A stretch of 64,000 nt of DNA, from positions 124,001 through 188,000 of the forward strand of contig CATKHK010000016.1 in NCBI GenBank assembly GCA_949751835.1, read 5' to 3'. The DNA comes from Blepharisma japonicum. Taxonomy: Eukaryota; Ciliophora; Heterotrichea; Heterotrichida; Blepharismidae. Below are positions 25,834-36,565 of this stretch, in pieces (the first letter of the stretch is position 1; each line of letters begins with the position of its first letter). Made by a program: the position numbers and the translations under genes. Below the pieces are notes generated by a model. The model searched no databases, had not been told where the DNA came from, and saw only the letters and a list, made by a program, of their open reading frames with translations.

Positions 25834-26592
25834 TTAAATCTCATCCTCCGAGTGTTTTGGAATCTTTCGAGGATTTCCTTCAGTCATCACCTTTCTCGCT
25901 TTGATCACAACATTTCCAATAATCAAAGGTTGAATATAGCTTGCATCTATAGGTGCAACAACCAAGAAAACGCACCCATGTCTAAAGTGTGATGTGACTT
26001 CTTTGATAACAACATTATTAAAAGTGATCAGAGAGTCTGCTTCTACCTCAGTTGTTCCTCTCATCACTTTATCCCCTGAAGTGTTGTTTATCAAGAGTTT
26101 TGCTGGCCTTTCTGTAGTAAATAGCATAATCTTGAAACGTACTGGCGTTTGCAGCGAAACTTCGTTTCCTTGTAAATCCACTAATTTTGACACAAGACAA
26201 AATGCTCGCTCTTTATATACAGGGCGTGGAATAGTGCTGAGTAGGGAAATTCTATACCTAAAATTTGTGGTATTTCCGCTGATAACAGATAGTAATTCTT
26301 CATTAGTTGTGGAGTTTTCATCTGGAATAATTACAGACGCATTGCTATTTGGACGTTTTAAATCTTTTAATTCATTAGAAATTTCGTTTAATTTTTCATT
26401 TGTGATCTTTGTCTGGTTTGACAAGAGAACTATGATTTCTGCCTGCTGGCACATTGCTTGAGTGAATAAAGACAAAATTTGAGTCGAAAATGGGGTTTCT
26501 GTTGAACAGCTTTTTATTTTTGATATTTGAGTAAGGTAAGGACAAACGCATTGCCCGTCAGCAGCTCTGCAACTTTGATTCAATCTGCACAT
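25834..26592 (-). CDS. Unidentified 252-aa protein
   Basis: No family recognised. The N-terminus is cysteine-rich (MCRLNQSCRAADGQCVCPY). A stretch with coiled-coil character follows (about residues 50-80), then a longer C-terminal half with alternating hydrophobic residues typical of a beta-sandwich, including LITFNNVVIKEVTSHFRHGC and VFLVVAP. There is no signal peptide or membrane helix. Composition and an ORF without any stop support a real gene. The ATG at 26592 is the first plausible start. The C-terminal half vaguely recalls Ig-like folds of DNA- or calmodulin-binding factors; that is a guess only. Confidence 0.7.
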   Translation of the reverse strand: MCRLNQSCRAADGQCVCPYLTQISKIKSCSTETPFSTQILSLFTQAMCQQAEIIVLLSNQTKITNEKLNEISNELKDLKRPNSNASVIIPDENSTTNEELLSVISGNTTNFRYRISLLSTIPRPVYKERAFCLVSKLVDLQGNEVSLQTPVRFKIMLFTTERPAKLLINNTSGDKVMRGTTEVEADSLITFNNVVIKEVTSHFRHGCVFLVVAPIDASYIQPLIIGNVVIKARKVMTEGNPRKIPKHSEDEI

Positions 26593-27456
26593 TAAATAAT
26601 GTCAGTAATGTCGATTTAAGCTTTCCGAATAAATGGCTTACTTCTAGAGCTTCTAAGATAAAAAGAAAGCAAAACTTAAAAATTTATTCTCTTAAAAGCA
26701 TGGCAATAGAGAGATGAAGTCTAGAAGAGAAGAAAAGTAAAAGTGCTTTATTTTTGATTTTTTTCAATTGCAGTTACACTATATGCATTTTCAGAGAAGA
26801 GCTGGCAATTTCTTATATTTTTATCGATGAAGATAAAATTCTTGATGATAAAAGATAAATTACTTTTAATAAAAGGGTAAAGTTAAAAGATTAATAATTC
26901 AAAAAATAACTTTAAATAAAGAGCTTAAGTAGAGGTGGAAAATTATATACCGTCTCAGCTCTCTAAAGTAGACTTTCTAACTCTAATTTCAAGAGCTGAG
27001 ATTATGATAATTGATTACCATATTTTATTTTGTTTCCACGGCTTTAGAAATAATTATCTAAATTTATGCAAATGGAAAATCTCGAAAATAGAAATGGCTT
27101 CTAAACATAAATTTTTTAAGCGATTTAACAGAAAAAATCAATGCAATTTGAAAATCTTTTTAATAATAAATTTAAAAATTGTGAAAAATATTATTAGATT
27201 AATATTGATCGAAAGTAAAAATAATAAATAAAAATTCTAATATTTTTACAAAAATATGATTTTTATGCTTTCAAGGATTCTTAAAAAATACAATCAAATT
27301 ATTATAGATTAAAGTCGCTGGAATACTTCTAAAATAAAATATTTTATAAGTTGACTTATTAAACTCCTCAAGAAAATGAGTATTTAAAAGCTAAACCTCT
27401 ATGAAAAGCATACTTCTTAATAGAGATTAATTAATTGGCTTAATGACTCATTTAAT
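26593..27456. other. Intergenic region without recognisable features
   Basis: About 860 bp of very AT-rich DNA. A 98-codon plus-strand ORF (26935..27231) has no conserved look and is mostly Lys, Asn, Ile and Phe, as expected from composition. Nothing else is supported. Confidence 0.5.
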
Positions 27457-27813
27457 TTATTTTGACTTCGAATAATTAAGTCTGATTTTTCTTGACATCT
27501 GGTAAATTGCTGAGCATGTCATGAAAAAGTTGCAGGCCATCAAATTAGCGTTGAAAGGAGTGACTTGAGTGCATCATTTGGTCCATGTTGCACCAGAAAG
27601 AATTAATACAAATTGCTGATTTGCTGAAATATTCTCAGCTGGAACCTTTAAGTCAGCAATGTTCGCAACTACAATTCCCCATTTGATCCATGCGCACCAG
27701 AAGTGTATTGTAAAAGGTCCAGCAGGATGTTTTAATATATTTCTGATTGTTGGCGGCCAATTGAAGCGAGCTAAAACGTAAGCTTGAAGTTTTGGGACAA
27801 GTCCTCCAACCAT
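27457..27813 (-). CDS. Mitochondrial pyruvate carrier subunit (MPC2-like), copy 1
   Basis: Small inner-membrane protein of 118 aa. MPC subunits pair up to carry pyruvate into the mitochondrial matrix. The family signature is plain: HPAGPFTIHFWCAWIKWG at about residues 29-46, then ANIADLKVPAENIS, an SGATWTKW helix, and NLMACNFFMTCSAIYQMSR at the end. Two of the Trp codons are TGA. The gene is a tandem paralogue of the one 0.6 kb upstream, same strand. The HFW motif and the asparagine-rich last helix fit MPC2 better than MPC1. The protein is complete from ATG to TAA. Confidence 0.93.
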
Positions 27814-28399
27814 TTAATGATATATTATTACCTCATCTAAGCGAAATGTGGCTCAAAAAATTGTTCAAACTGAATAAAATTTGGGTATATATTTATTTAA
27901 GCATCACTAGACTGCTTTAAAATTCAAAAAAATATTTTTGATACTCTTTTTTAATTTCATAAATTTGGCCTTGTCTTAATTACTGTGAGATTTTAAACCT
28001 ATTTTTTGTATAATATAATTTTGGATTTTCAATTTAGGGCTTCAAAAGTTTAAAGGAATAATATATTAATTTATTTTAAATCTTGAAAGTTAAATTAAAA
28101 TTTTATCCTATTTTGAGTTCTAAATGCTCTAACTATAGTGAAACTAAGATAATGCTAATAATTTTTTAAATCATAATCTAATTTGAGTGAAGAATTTTTG
28201 TTAATTTTTAAGAATTTTAATTTTAAGGTGACAAAATCTAAAATTATAACTTATTTATTATTATGCAATTTCTCAAAAGGCATTAAAAAATTTAATATGA
28301 TGCCTTAAAAATTGGACAATTAGACAGCAAATATATAAAAAGATATAAGCCAATCTTGATCAAATAAGCTAACTTTTATAATCTAAATAATTTATTCGA
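27814..28399. other. Spacer between the two MPC genes
   Basis: About 590 bp, AT-rich, with stops in every frame. No coding, RNA or repeat signal seen. It should hold the promoter of MPC copy 1. Confidence 0.5.
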
Positions 28400-28762
28400 C
28401 TAAGCCGAGCTTGGCTTTGAGTAATTCAGCCTAAGTTTTCTGCTGATTTGATACATTGCTGAGCAACCCATGAAAAAATTGACCAACATCAAATTGACAT
28501 TGAATGGTTTAACTTGAGTCGAGTATCTGGTTCATATAAAGCCTGTAAGCATAATTACGCATTGTTGAGGTGTCGAAATGTTCTCTGCCGGAATTTTCAA
28601 ATCAGCAATATTCGCAACAACTATTGCCCATTTAGCCCATGGACACCAAAAGTGTATTGTAAACGGTCCTGCGGGATGGGTTAAAAGTTTTTTCATCATG
28701 GGTGGCCAACTATAGCTGTTTAAAACATAACCCTGAAATTTTGGAACTAGACCTCCTACCAT
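28400..28762 (-). CDS. Mitochondrial pyruvate carrier subunit (MPC2-like), copy 2
   Basis: Tandem paralogue of the preceding gene, 120 aa, with the same MVGGLVPK start, HPAGPFTIHFWCPWAKW core and NLMLVNFFMGCSAMYQISR end. An in-frame TGA supplies the conserved Trp after TGFI. The two copies have diverged mainly in the N-terminal 25 residues and at scattered positions, so the duplication is not recent. MPC2-type subunits usually need an MPC1 partner; none is visible in this window. Confidence 0.93.
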
Positions 28763-29010
28763 TTATTGGGACATTAACAATTGGTTTGTGATTTATTCTC
28801 GAGCCTTGCCGCAGCATCATAGCCGATTTTAAATATTTATAAGTGCGTAAAACATAAAATTGAGCTTAAAGAGTAAGATTTGACAATTTAGAAAAAACTT
28901 AAATATATTTAAAAAATAATTAAAAGGAAAATAAATTGTCAGATAACTAAAAATGGATTTTTATATAATTTTTTATTTATGATTTAACAGTAATAAATAT
29001 ATGAATATAT

Positions 29011-31605
29011 TTAAAAATCATTATCCCATCCAATATGAAGACTAGGTTCCCTATCATAGAGTTTTAATTTATAAGGATCATTCGATTCTTCTGTTTCGAA
29101 GCACTCATACATAATTTTTGGGTTCATCAATGCTTCTTCAATATCATTATCTCAATCTTTAAATTTTGGAATGTGAGGCATTTTTAAAGATTTTGTTCTT
29201 AATCGATCTCAATTTAAATTTTCGAATCATCTGTGAGACTTAAGTGCTTTAATTCCACCCCCAGTTCTTGCAGCAGGATTATTATTAAGTAACTGCTGAA
29301 TTATAGGCTTAGCAGAATGGGTTTTTAGTGCTGAGTGTGAGTATGAAATTCTATGTTCAATTATTTTTTCATATATAGCATGTGTATCAGTTTCATCTTC
29401 TCCAAAAGGAACTTTTCCGTATAAGAGTTCGTATAAAATAATTCCTAAGCTTCACCAATCGGCATTAAAACTATATCCTGCTCCTAAAATAATCTCTGGA
29501 GCCATGTAATGAGGAGACCCTAATCTTGTATAAGTCCGGCCTTTAATGATCTTAGCAGTCCCAAAATCAATCAAAATAGGGTAGCCTTCTTCATCAATGA
29601 TGATATTTTCTGGCTTCAAATCTCTATATACAATTTCTCTCTCGTGAAGATATTCCAGCATCAGTACAATTGAAGCTGACAAGTATCTTGCATGCAGCTC
29701 GCTAACAATCTGAATTTCTCTTAGAACCATAAAAAGATCTTTTCCTTTTATAAATTCTGTCATAATATATACTCTTTTATCATCTTTGAAAGTTTTTAGA
29801 ATATTCATCATCATTCAGTGATTAACTTGTAGCCCGATTTCTCTTTCTGCTTTCAAATTTACCTGAATTCCTAAATTTTCAATTTTTTCTTTGAGTATGG
29901 CTTTTACAGTGTATAACCTAGATTTGTTTCCATGAGCCATGAGAAAAACATTTCCAAACATGGATTTGCCTAACGGTTTTATATATGTCAGGTCTGTAAG
30001 AGAAATTGAAATATCTTGCATCTCTATTCTATGATATATTCTTGCTCTAATTTCGTCACTAATTAAATTCAAAAAATCGTTTTTTATGATAGTTCAGCAT
30101 ATCAATGGTCCATCAGCTTCTACAGAAGCACTTCTTGGAATATCAAATATTAGAGCTCTTTCTCCAAAATAATCATGCTTAGTTATATATCTGATAATTT
30201 TATTTTCCTTTTTGCAAATCGCTTTCCCAGATTTTATTATGTATAAATATTCACCAGGATGTCCTTCGGCAGCAATTAAATCTTTATCATTGAAGAATAC
30301 AGTATTTAGCGAATTTTTCAATGCTTTATGATTTGAAATATCCAGCCCTACAAACAAATAAACATTTTGTAAAATTTCTTGTAGATCATTTGATGTTGTA
30401 ATTTCTCTGAGATTTCCACCAACACAGTTTTCTATCATTTCTTTTGATATTTCAGCAACATCAGTTTCTGATTCAGCTATAATATTATCACTAAACTCAG
30501 ATCCAGGAGTTGTCAATAAATCTTTATCTCCAATACATGTTAAATTTCCATATTTCGAGCCTGAGTTAGTTGTTGCTGATCCTTTCAATACTATTCAAAG
30601 CTTTAGCCCTTTCAGTGTCCCTTTAGGTATAATAATTTCACCAGGGTAATATTTGGTAGTTTCCATATAATCAAGCAATTTATCAATTTGGTCAGGTTTC
30701 AGCGCTGATAAGGCATAACTGTTTTCTATTGCAATTCTTTGAGAATTTTTATAAATAATTTGCTGCAAGTTTTCTTCCAAAATTTCGAATAAATTTTGGC
30801 AGCTTATGGAAACAACTTTTACGTCGCCAATTGCTGTTACAGTTGCGGATCGAGACTGGTCATAGAGCTCTGATAGCTCCCCGAAATATTCTCCTCTTCC
30901 TAAATGCCTTACATCTATATCATTTTTTGAACATACAACTATTCCTTCTTTTATTATATAAAACAAAGTCCCAACATCTCCTTCTTTGATGATTTTTTGC
31001 CCATTCCCTCACCTTTGAGTGTTGAGTGAAGCCAAAATGCGGCTTTTTTGGGATTGAGTAAGGGATTTAAAAAGTGAGATGTTATCAATAAATGCTTTAT
31101 TTTCTTCGTGGCCTTGGATATTCACTCTTCGAACTGCTTCTTTAAAAGTCTCACGATCAACTCCTCAAAGGGTACATCTTTCTATTGTAATTATTGAAGC
31201 AGTTCTCGGTCTATCATCTAATAAAGCTAGCTCCCCAAACCCAAAGCCTGGGAAAATTAAGTTTTTCTTTAGCCCGTTTATGACCACCTCAAGCCTTCCG
31301 CTTGCCAAGATGTAAAAGGACGAGCCAGGCTTTCCTTCTTCAAATATGCACTCTCTAGAGCCTATTGTATAGTGCTTCATTTCACGAGCAATTTCAAGTC
31401 TAGAATCTTCATCGAGGCTTTTGAGTATGAAATGATTTGCCAAGGCATTCATGATCATCTTGAAATCATCTTGTGTTTTAGGCCTGTCCTCAATTTTTGC
31501 AGCTGCTGCTTCATTGATTTTGTCTCCGACAGAAGTTCTTTGATTTCTTTTGGCTAATAAAGAACTGTATTTTTTATATTCAACACTACTACACCCTGTT
31601 CCCAT
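29011..31605 (-). CDS. cGMP-dependent protein kinase, four CNB modules
   Basis: Predicted 864-aa PKG. The N-terminus MGTGCSS is a good N-myristoylation site with an adjacent palmitoylatable Cys, so it is probably membrane-bound. Four cyclic-nucleotide-binding modules follow. Modules A (FGELALLDDRPRTAS), B (FGELSELYDQSRSATV) and D (FGERALIFDIPRSASV) keep phosphate-binding cassettes; module C is degenerate. The catalytic domain starts near residue 530: VKAILK, YRDLKPENI, DFGTAK, GSPHYMAPE. A C-terminal AGC tail follows. The glycine loop is weak (LGKSMFGNVF rather than GxGxFG). Four modules with the third degenerate is the arrangement described for apicomplexan PKG. It opens with ATG 31605; in-frame codons upstream of it are low-complexity. 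Confidence 0.93.
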
Positions 31606-31963
31606 GTGGAGGATTAAATAAATGAAATGTTTTACCGACAGATATTTTAATAAAGATTTTAATACATAATATTGTCTTAATAATATAAATTTATCATATC
31701 CGTAAAATATTAAGAGTAAATACACAATTTTTTGATATCTTAAGAGTAAGTAGATTTATCGCTAATCTCAAATGGAATTATATTTTAACAGTTCAAGATG
31801 TTAATACGTTGTCATTTTCAAGAATAAAAAATAGGAAAAATTATAAAATTGTTAAAGCTTTAAACTTTTCACTTACATCTCTAAATAAATTTGGTTTTAT
31901 TTTTAATCTTATCTTTATAAAATTATAATTTTATTTTATGTTTATTCTTATTTATATATGCAA
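31606..31963. other. Short intergenic spacer
   Basis: About 360 bp of AT-rich DNA between the PKG start and the stop of the kelch membrane protein. It must contain the PKG promoter. No motif could be singled out. Confidence 0.5.
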
Positions 31964-34900
31964 TTATTGCTTGGAAACTTTTCCATTGGCAAGCGATTGC
32001 CTCCTAAAATTGCATAAGTCTAATTCACATAAATCATCATCATTGACGCCTTTATTGGAATAAGGATCCTCATCTAATGTCTTCCTTAAAGGAGAATGGA
32101 TACCGATATTACTATCAATCGTATCAGATCCATTAACTATATTTTCCTTATATCTGATTCCATCTTTACGGGCCTTCATCTTTTTTAATTGTCCTTCTGT
32201 AAAACCCATTGCTCCTCCAATTGATCCCATAAGTCCAAAAACTGACCCAAGTAGCCCACTTATTAAAAGTAAAACAGTTTGTTTACTACTTCTAGTAGTA
32301 ATCAAGCAATTTGAGTTTCTGTTAAATAAAATTTTCAAATATAAATTATAAGACATCGCAAGTCTAAATAAATTTTACTCGCTAGTTAAATATTCAGAAC
32401 CTTTTTCAGAATCTTTAGATTTAGAGATATGATACCCAGTGAGATCAAGCCCTGAATCCATATTTTGATAATACTAAATAAAAATTACTGAGGGAGTCAA
32501 ATCAAAATACATTGAGGAATATTGTTCGCCTCTGAACACTTTTTGACTTGAAGGTAGCAGACTTGTTTTGTAGCTGCTTGCAGAGCCAGGAACAGAGCTG
32601 TTTGAAGTTACATTAGTAGTGAAACCTGAAGCAAAGCTTGACCTGTTTGTGAACTGATAAAGTAGATAAGCTCCTGGATCTATCACACAATCCAGACATG
32701 AAAGGAAGACTTCGCAGTCTCTGCCGCTGCTTTTACATTTTGGCTCATCTCACGATCCTGAAAAATATTCATATTTAAATCCTATTGTATCAGCACACTT
32801 CTCTTCTTCGTCACAAGGACCTCCATAATTTATGATTGTTAATGTGACATTTAAATCTGTTTTATAAATTGACACCTTTTCATCCATAACTACTAGCGGC
32901 ACCAATGTTTTTGTTTCAACTATATTGTTTTCAAAATAACTAATCAAAGTGGAAGCTATGACGATTATGGCTAAAATCATAAAAATGATTGAGAAGAACC
33001 CTCCCACTTTTGTTTTTGTTAGGATCATTGGTACATCCAATGTGTCATTGTGTTTTGAAGAAAAGAGATCAATTTTTACTAGAATGTCTTTGTTTCGAGC
33101 GATGATTATTAGGATAATTAAAATAAGTGCTCCAAAAATTCCTATTGCTATGGACACATATGAAGAATGGTTGCTTGCAGTAGAATCTCCTTCTTTAAAT
33201 AAATTTGGCTGAACTGAAGAATCAGTAAACTTAGGGACTATATATGCGTAGTTGGTACTTCCTGCTGGGCAATATGTATTTGTTGGGCAGTCTATGCAAT
33301 AATCCGTTCCATACTCTGAGGCATAAGTTCCCTCACTACAGGGGTAGCATTGAATTATTGTTACAGCAGCAGTGCCCGAATAATAAGTTCCTGGAGGGCA
33401 TTTATTACATTCTGTAGTTTCAAAATAAGGCTGATAAGTTCCAGCCGGACAAGAAACACACGAATTTCCTGATAAATAAGACCCGGGGCTGCATTTTCAT
33501 CCGCAATCAGAAGAATTCTCACAAGTTGAAAGTAAATTTATTTTTAACGAAACTCCTGTAGGAATAGTTCGCCTCAGATTATTTCCTATTGTTTTTCCTC
33601 CCCCATGAGTATAATATGAATCCCCAAAATGAGTTTGGGCAGCCGCATAAATATACTCAGGAAGTTGCTCGAAATTTACAAATTCTTTTGAAGTTGTATT
33701 AAAATAAGTAAGGGAGTAACTTGGAGTATTGTAAATATCACCTCCAATATATATATATCTACTTCTAACTTTAAAAGTCTTGATATCTGCTCTATCATAT
33801 AATGAATTTGTAGCGCCTTGGTAAGTTTTTGCCCACTTAGATTTGGTGAGGTTAAAAGTGTAAAAGCCATTTGATGGAACTTCGGTTGAAGTAATCCCAT
33901 TCATTACATAAAATATATGAGGATGATCAGATGAAAATCTACATGAAGACAGATAAAGAGGGCCTGGACCATTTGAGTTATCGCTGTCTACTAAGGTGAA
34001 AAGCTGAGTGCCTAAATCCAAAATCCATAACTCATCTGACAGCCCAGATCGTGTTTTACCTCCATATATAGCAATTTCAGAGTCTTTTATATCTAAGCAT
34101 GCACCAGATCTGATACTTGGAATTACTTGAGAAGCTGACTCAATTTGATACCATACATTTGTCAAAGAATTATACAAGAAAACATCATTTAAGTATCCAA
34201 ATTCGCCAATTCCTCCAAAAACTGCCATCACATCTCCATATGAGGAGCATGCATGATGTGACCGAGGGTCAGGTATTGTCCCGCCAGGAGTAACTTCTTC
34301 CCATTGCTTTTGATCTATATGCCATCTTCACAGGTCATTTAACTTTGTCCCTTCACGATCTCCTCCGAACAAATATAAATATCCACCTACTAATGTAAAA
34401 GAATGATATTGTCTTTGAGATGGTGAAAGAAAAGTTGGAAAATACGAAAAATTCAATGGACTTGATGATAAATCAAATTTCAAAAAATCGTTTCTTACTA
34501 CTCCATCCATATCTCCTCCGAACATGAAAAGATCGCTCCCTACTCTAGTGATTCCATAAGAATTTCTTGATAAATAGCCATTTTTATCGTCTACTACTTG
34601 AACCTCATACCACGCAAAATCTGGGTCTAGTAGCGACACGGCTCATATGCTTACTTCATTTCCCGATCGATCTGAATTTTCTCCGGGAAATAGATATAAT
34701 ATGTTATTGTAAACTCTTGCTTGATAATAATTTCTAAACTTGTATATTTTAGTCGGGTGTGTTTTATTTTCCCATTTTTGATCAGCTATATTATACCTAA
34801 AAAATTTGGGAGCGTAGGGATTTGCATCATAAGTAGAAACCCCACCTACCAAATAAATATATCCATTTGAATAAAAAATGTTCGCACCCTCTTGAGCTCC

Positions 34901-35500
34901 TGGGAGGTCTCCTTGATAAGCTTGTTTAGTAGACACATAAGAAGTTGTATTTATTCTATATAGAAACTACATATAAAGGTCATAACTTGTATGCTCAATC
35001 GTAATACCACCGAAAACAGCAAACATGACAGTGCTGGTATCATTTCAATTTGTATAGCCAATTCTATACCGAGGCTTAATTAAATTACCTGAGACTTGGA
35101 CGTCCCTCCATAAAAAATTTGTTAGGTGGAAGCACCATAAATCGTTGAGTTGGCCTCTTATCGACATTCCACCCCATATGCAGTATTCATCAGTCAGATA
35201 ATTTCAGAAGCCTCCGCCGTTATATCTTGCGACTAAATAGTTTTTACTAGGGTTGTTTCCGTCTGAAGAAAATGCTTGAGATCATTTTCTGGTGCTCAGG
35301 TCAAAATTTCATATGTCACTGTAAAGGTCGTCACGACTATTGTACCCACCGAAGAAAATAAAGTAGTTGTGTGAAAAGACACCATTCATAATAATGAATT
35401 TTCTTGGACCTGGCTGAGGGTCTGTTGGAGGATAGCGAAGGATCTCAATTTCGCTTGAAACTGAGTAGGTCAAAAAAATCAAAGCAAGAAGAAATTTCAT
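31964..35500 (-). CDS. Kelch-repeat, cysteine-rich transmembrane protein
   Basis: Predicted cell-surface protein of 1163 aa after removing three 15-nt introns. It starts with a clear signal peptide (MKFLLALIFLTYSVSS). About six kelch-type blades follow, for example FFGGYNSRDDLYSDIW, LFGGDREGTKLNDLW and AVFGGIGEFGYLNDVF. Then comes a Cys-rich segment of GCC2/GCC3 type (CPAGTYQP, CPPGTYYSG, CSEGTYAS, CPAGS). Two membrane helices lie at about nt 33100 and 32960, with a Cys-containing region of about 200 residues after them. A third hydrophobic helix (about nt 32270) precedes a charged cytosolic tail. Large proteins of this style are common in ciliates but functionally unassigned. A receptor or adhesion role is inference. 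Confidence 0.88.
32364..32378 (-). other. 15-nt intron 3 of the kelch membrane protein
   Basis: Coding strand GTAAAATTTATTTAG, identical to the intron at 55674..55688. Removal turns a TAA into the join SELAMSYNLY and connects the last membrane helix to the protein. Confidence 0.83.
32474..32488 (-). other. 15-nt intron 2 of the kelch membrane protein
   Basis: Coding strand GTAATTTTTATTTAG, identical to the intron of Ca2+ channel copy A. It carries an in-frame TAG; removal gives LTPSYYQNMDSG. Confidence 0.83.
34956..34970 (-). other. 15-nt intron 1 of the kelch membrane protein
   Basis: Coding strand GTAGTTTCTATATAG. Removal joins DLYI to INTTSYV between kelch blades and eliminates a TAG. 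Confidence 0.82.
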
Positions 35501-35680
35501 TTATTGGTTTTAAGCTCTTTTCTATTGAGAAATGTAATTAGATTTTATTAAAATATTTATATCTCAATTATACAGTGGGCTGGAGTTAAATTATTAATTT
35601 ATTAAAGAAAAGAGGTTGCAAACTCATCATAGAAAAAACTGAACTTTTCCTAAATATACTGAAGAATGGCTCTAGGGTAA

Positions 35681-36170
35681 AGACGGAAATTCAAATTAAA
35701 GCCTTTCTTCTATTTTCAAAATTAATTCATAGACTTACAGGTATTACCCTTTTTCTGATAAAAACTACTTTTATAACATTTGATCAAATTTATTTTTAAA
35801 ATTTTTAAATAAATGGGAAGTTTATAATTTCCACTATTGTTATTTGGTAAGAATCAGAATTTATGAAAGGTGCTCAACCAGAGATTAATTGAATTTTAGT
35901 TTGTAGACTAATTGCATTTTCTTAGCAAGTTTATCAAAAGAGAAATAAGAATTATTTTTTAATATGATAAAAAGGGTATTGAGACAAAACGGATAAAATT
36001 TAAACCTTTAATCCGTTTTCAAAGGCAATTCTTAAAATTGCAGGTATAGCCCTAACTGATCAAAACTGCATTTATTAAATTATAGCGAAATTATTACCAG
36101 CATTTTTAGAATGTTAAGAATATGCATTTTCCACTATTTTCTAATTGGCAAGCATCAGAATTATTATTAA
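35681..36170. repeat. Diverged tandem duplication of a roughly 180-bp unit
   Basis: Two related segments about 300 bp apart, near 35681-35860 and 35981-36170. Shared landmarks in the same order are AGAC(GG/AA), an ACAGGTAT / GCAGGTAT block, TGATAAAAACT / TGATCAAAACT, TTTCCACTATT, and AATCAGAATT / CATCAGAATT. Identity is patchy, so this is an old duplication. No coding sense seen in either copy. Confidence 0.5.
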
Positions 36171-36239
36171 TTGTTACAGACTTCTAAGATATATCCTAAT
36201 GTCATTTCTCTTTATAGAAAAAAAGCGAATTAATTAAAG

Positions 36240-36565
36240 AGTCACTGATACAGGGGTATAGCAAGCAAATGACTATGATGTAAGATTCGAAAATGGCTTC
36301 ATCAAAATTTTTGATACAGTTAAAATGCTGATTAATATTTGTAGCTATGATGCAAACCCATGTGTAGATTCAATTGCAATTCATTGAAGGAGTTTTAAAA
36401 ACGATCTCATATTCTAAGATTGCAATGTGATATTCTGAAGATAAAATATATGGGTGGCTGTATATCAAAATTTACAAGGCATGATTTGGTTATGCATTAG
36501 AATCCACAGTTGTGGATGTAGATATGAAGAAAGATTTTAGCAATGCTTTTTTGATATAATTATAA
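36240..36565 (+). pseudogene. Decayed WD-repeat-like gene fragment
   Basis: Two adjacent plus-strand frames give protein-like text broken by in-frame stops and at least one frame change. The first contains VRFENGFIKIFDTVKM and YDANPCVDSIAIH; the second contains YSEDKIYGW and ALESTVVDVDMKKDF. Alternating hydrophobic strands with IKIFD- and KIYGW-like turns recall WD40 blades. No micro-intron was found that would explain the breaks, so it is treated as the remnant of a host gene. The family assignment is tentative. Confidence 0.4.

Noticed and set aside
26935-27231. 98-codon plus-strand ORF
   Set aside because: Lys/Asn/Ile/Phe-rich low complexity in AT-rich spacer, no conserved motif, non-ATG-like context; explained by composition.
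4516-35500. A dedicated Ca2+/cGMP signalling gene cluster
   Set aside because: Channels, EF-hand kinase and PKG are close, but unrelated genes (MPC, unknown protein) lie between and orientation is mixed; neighbourhood alone is not enough to call a system.
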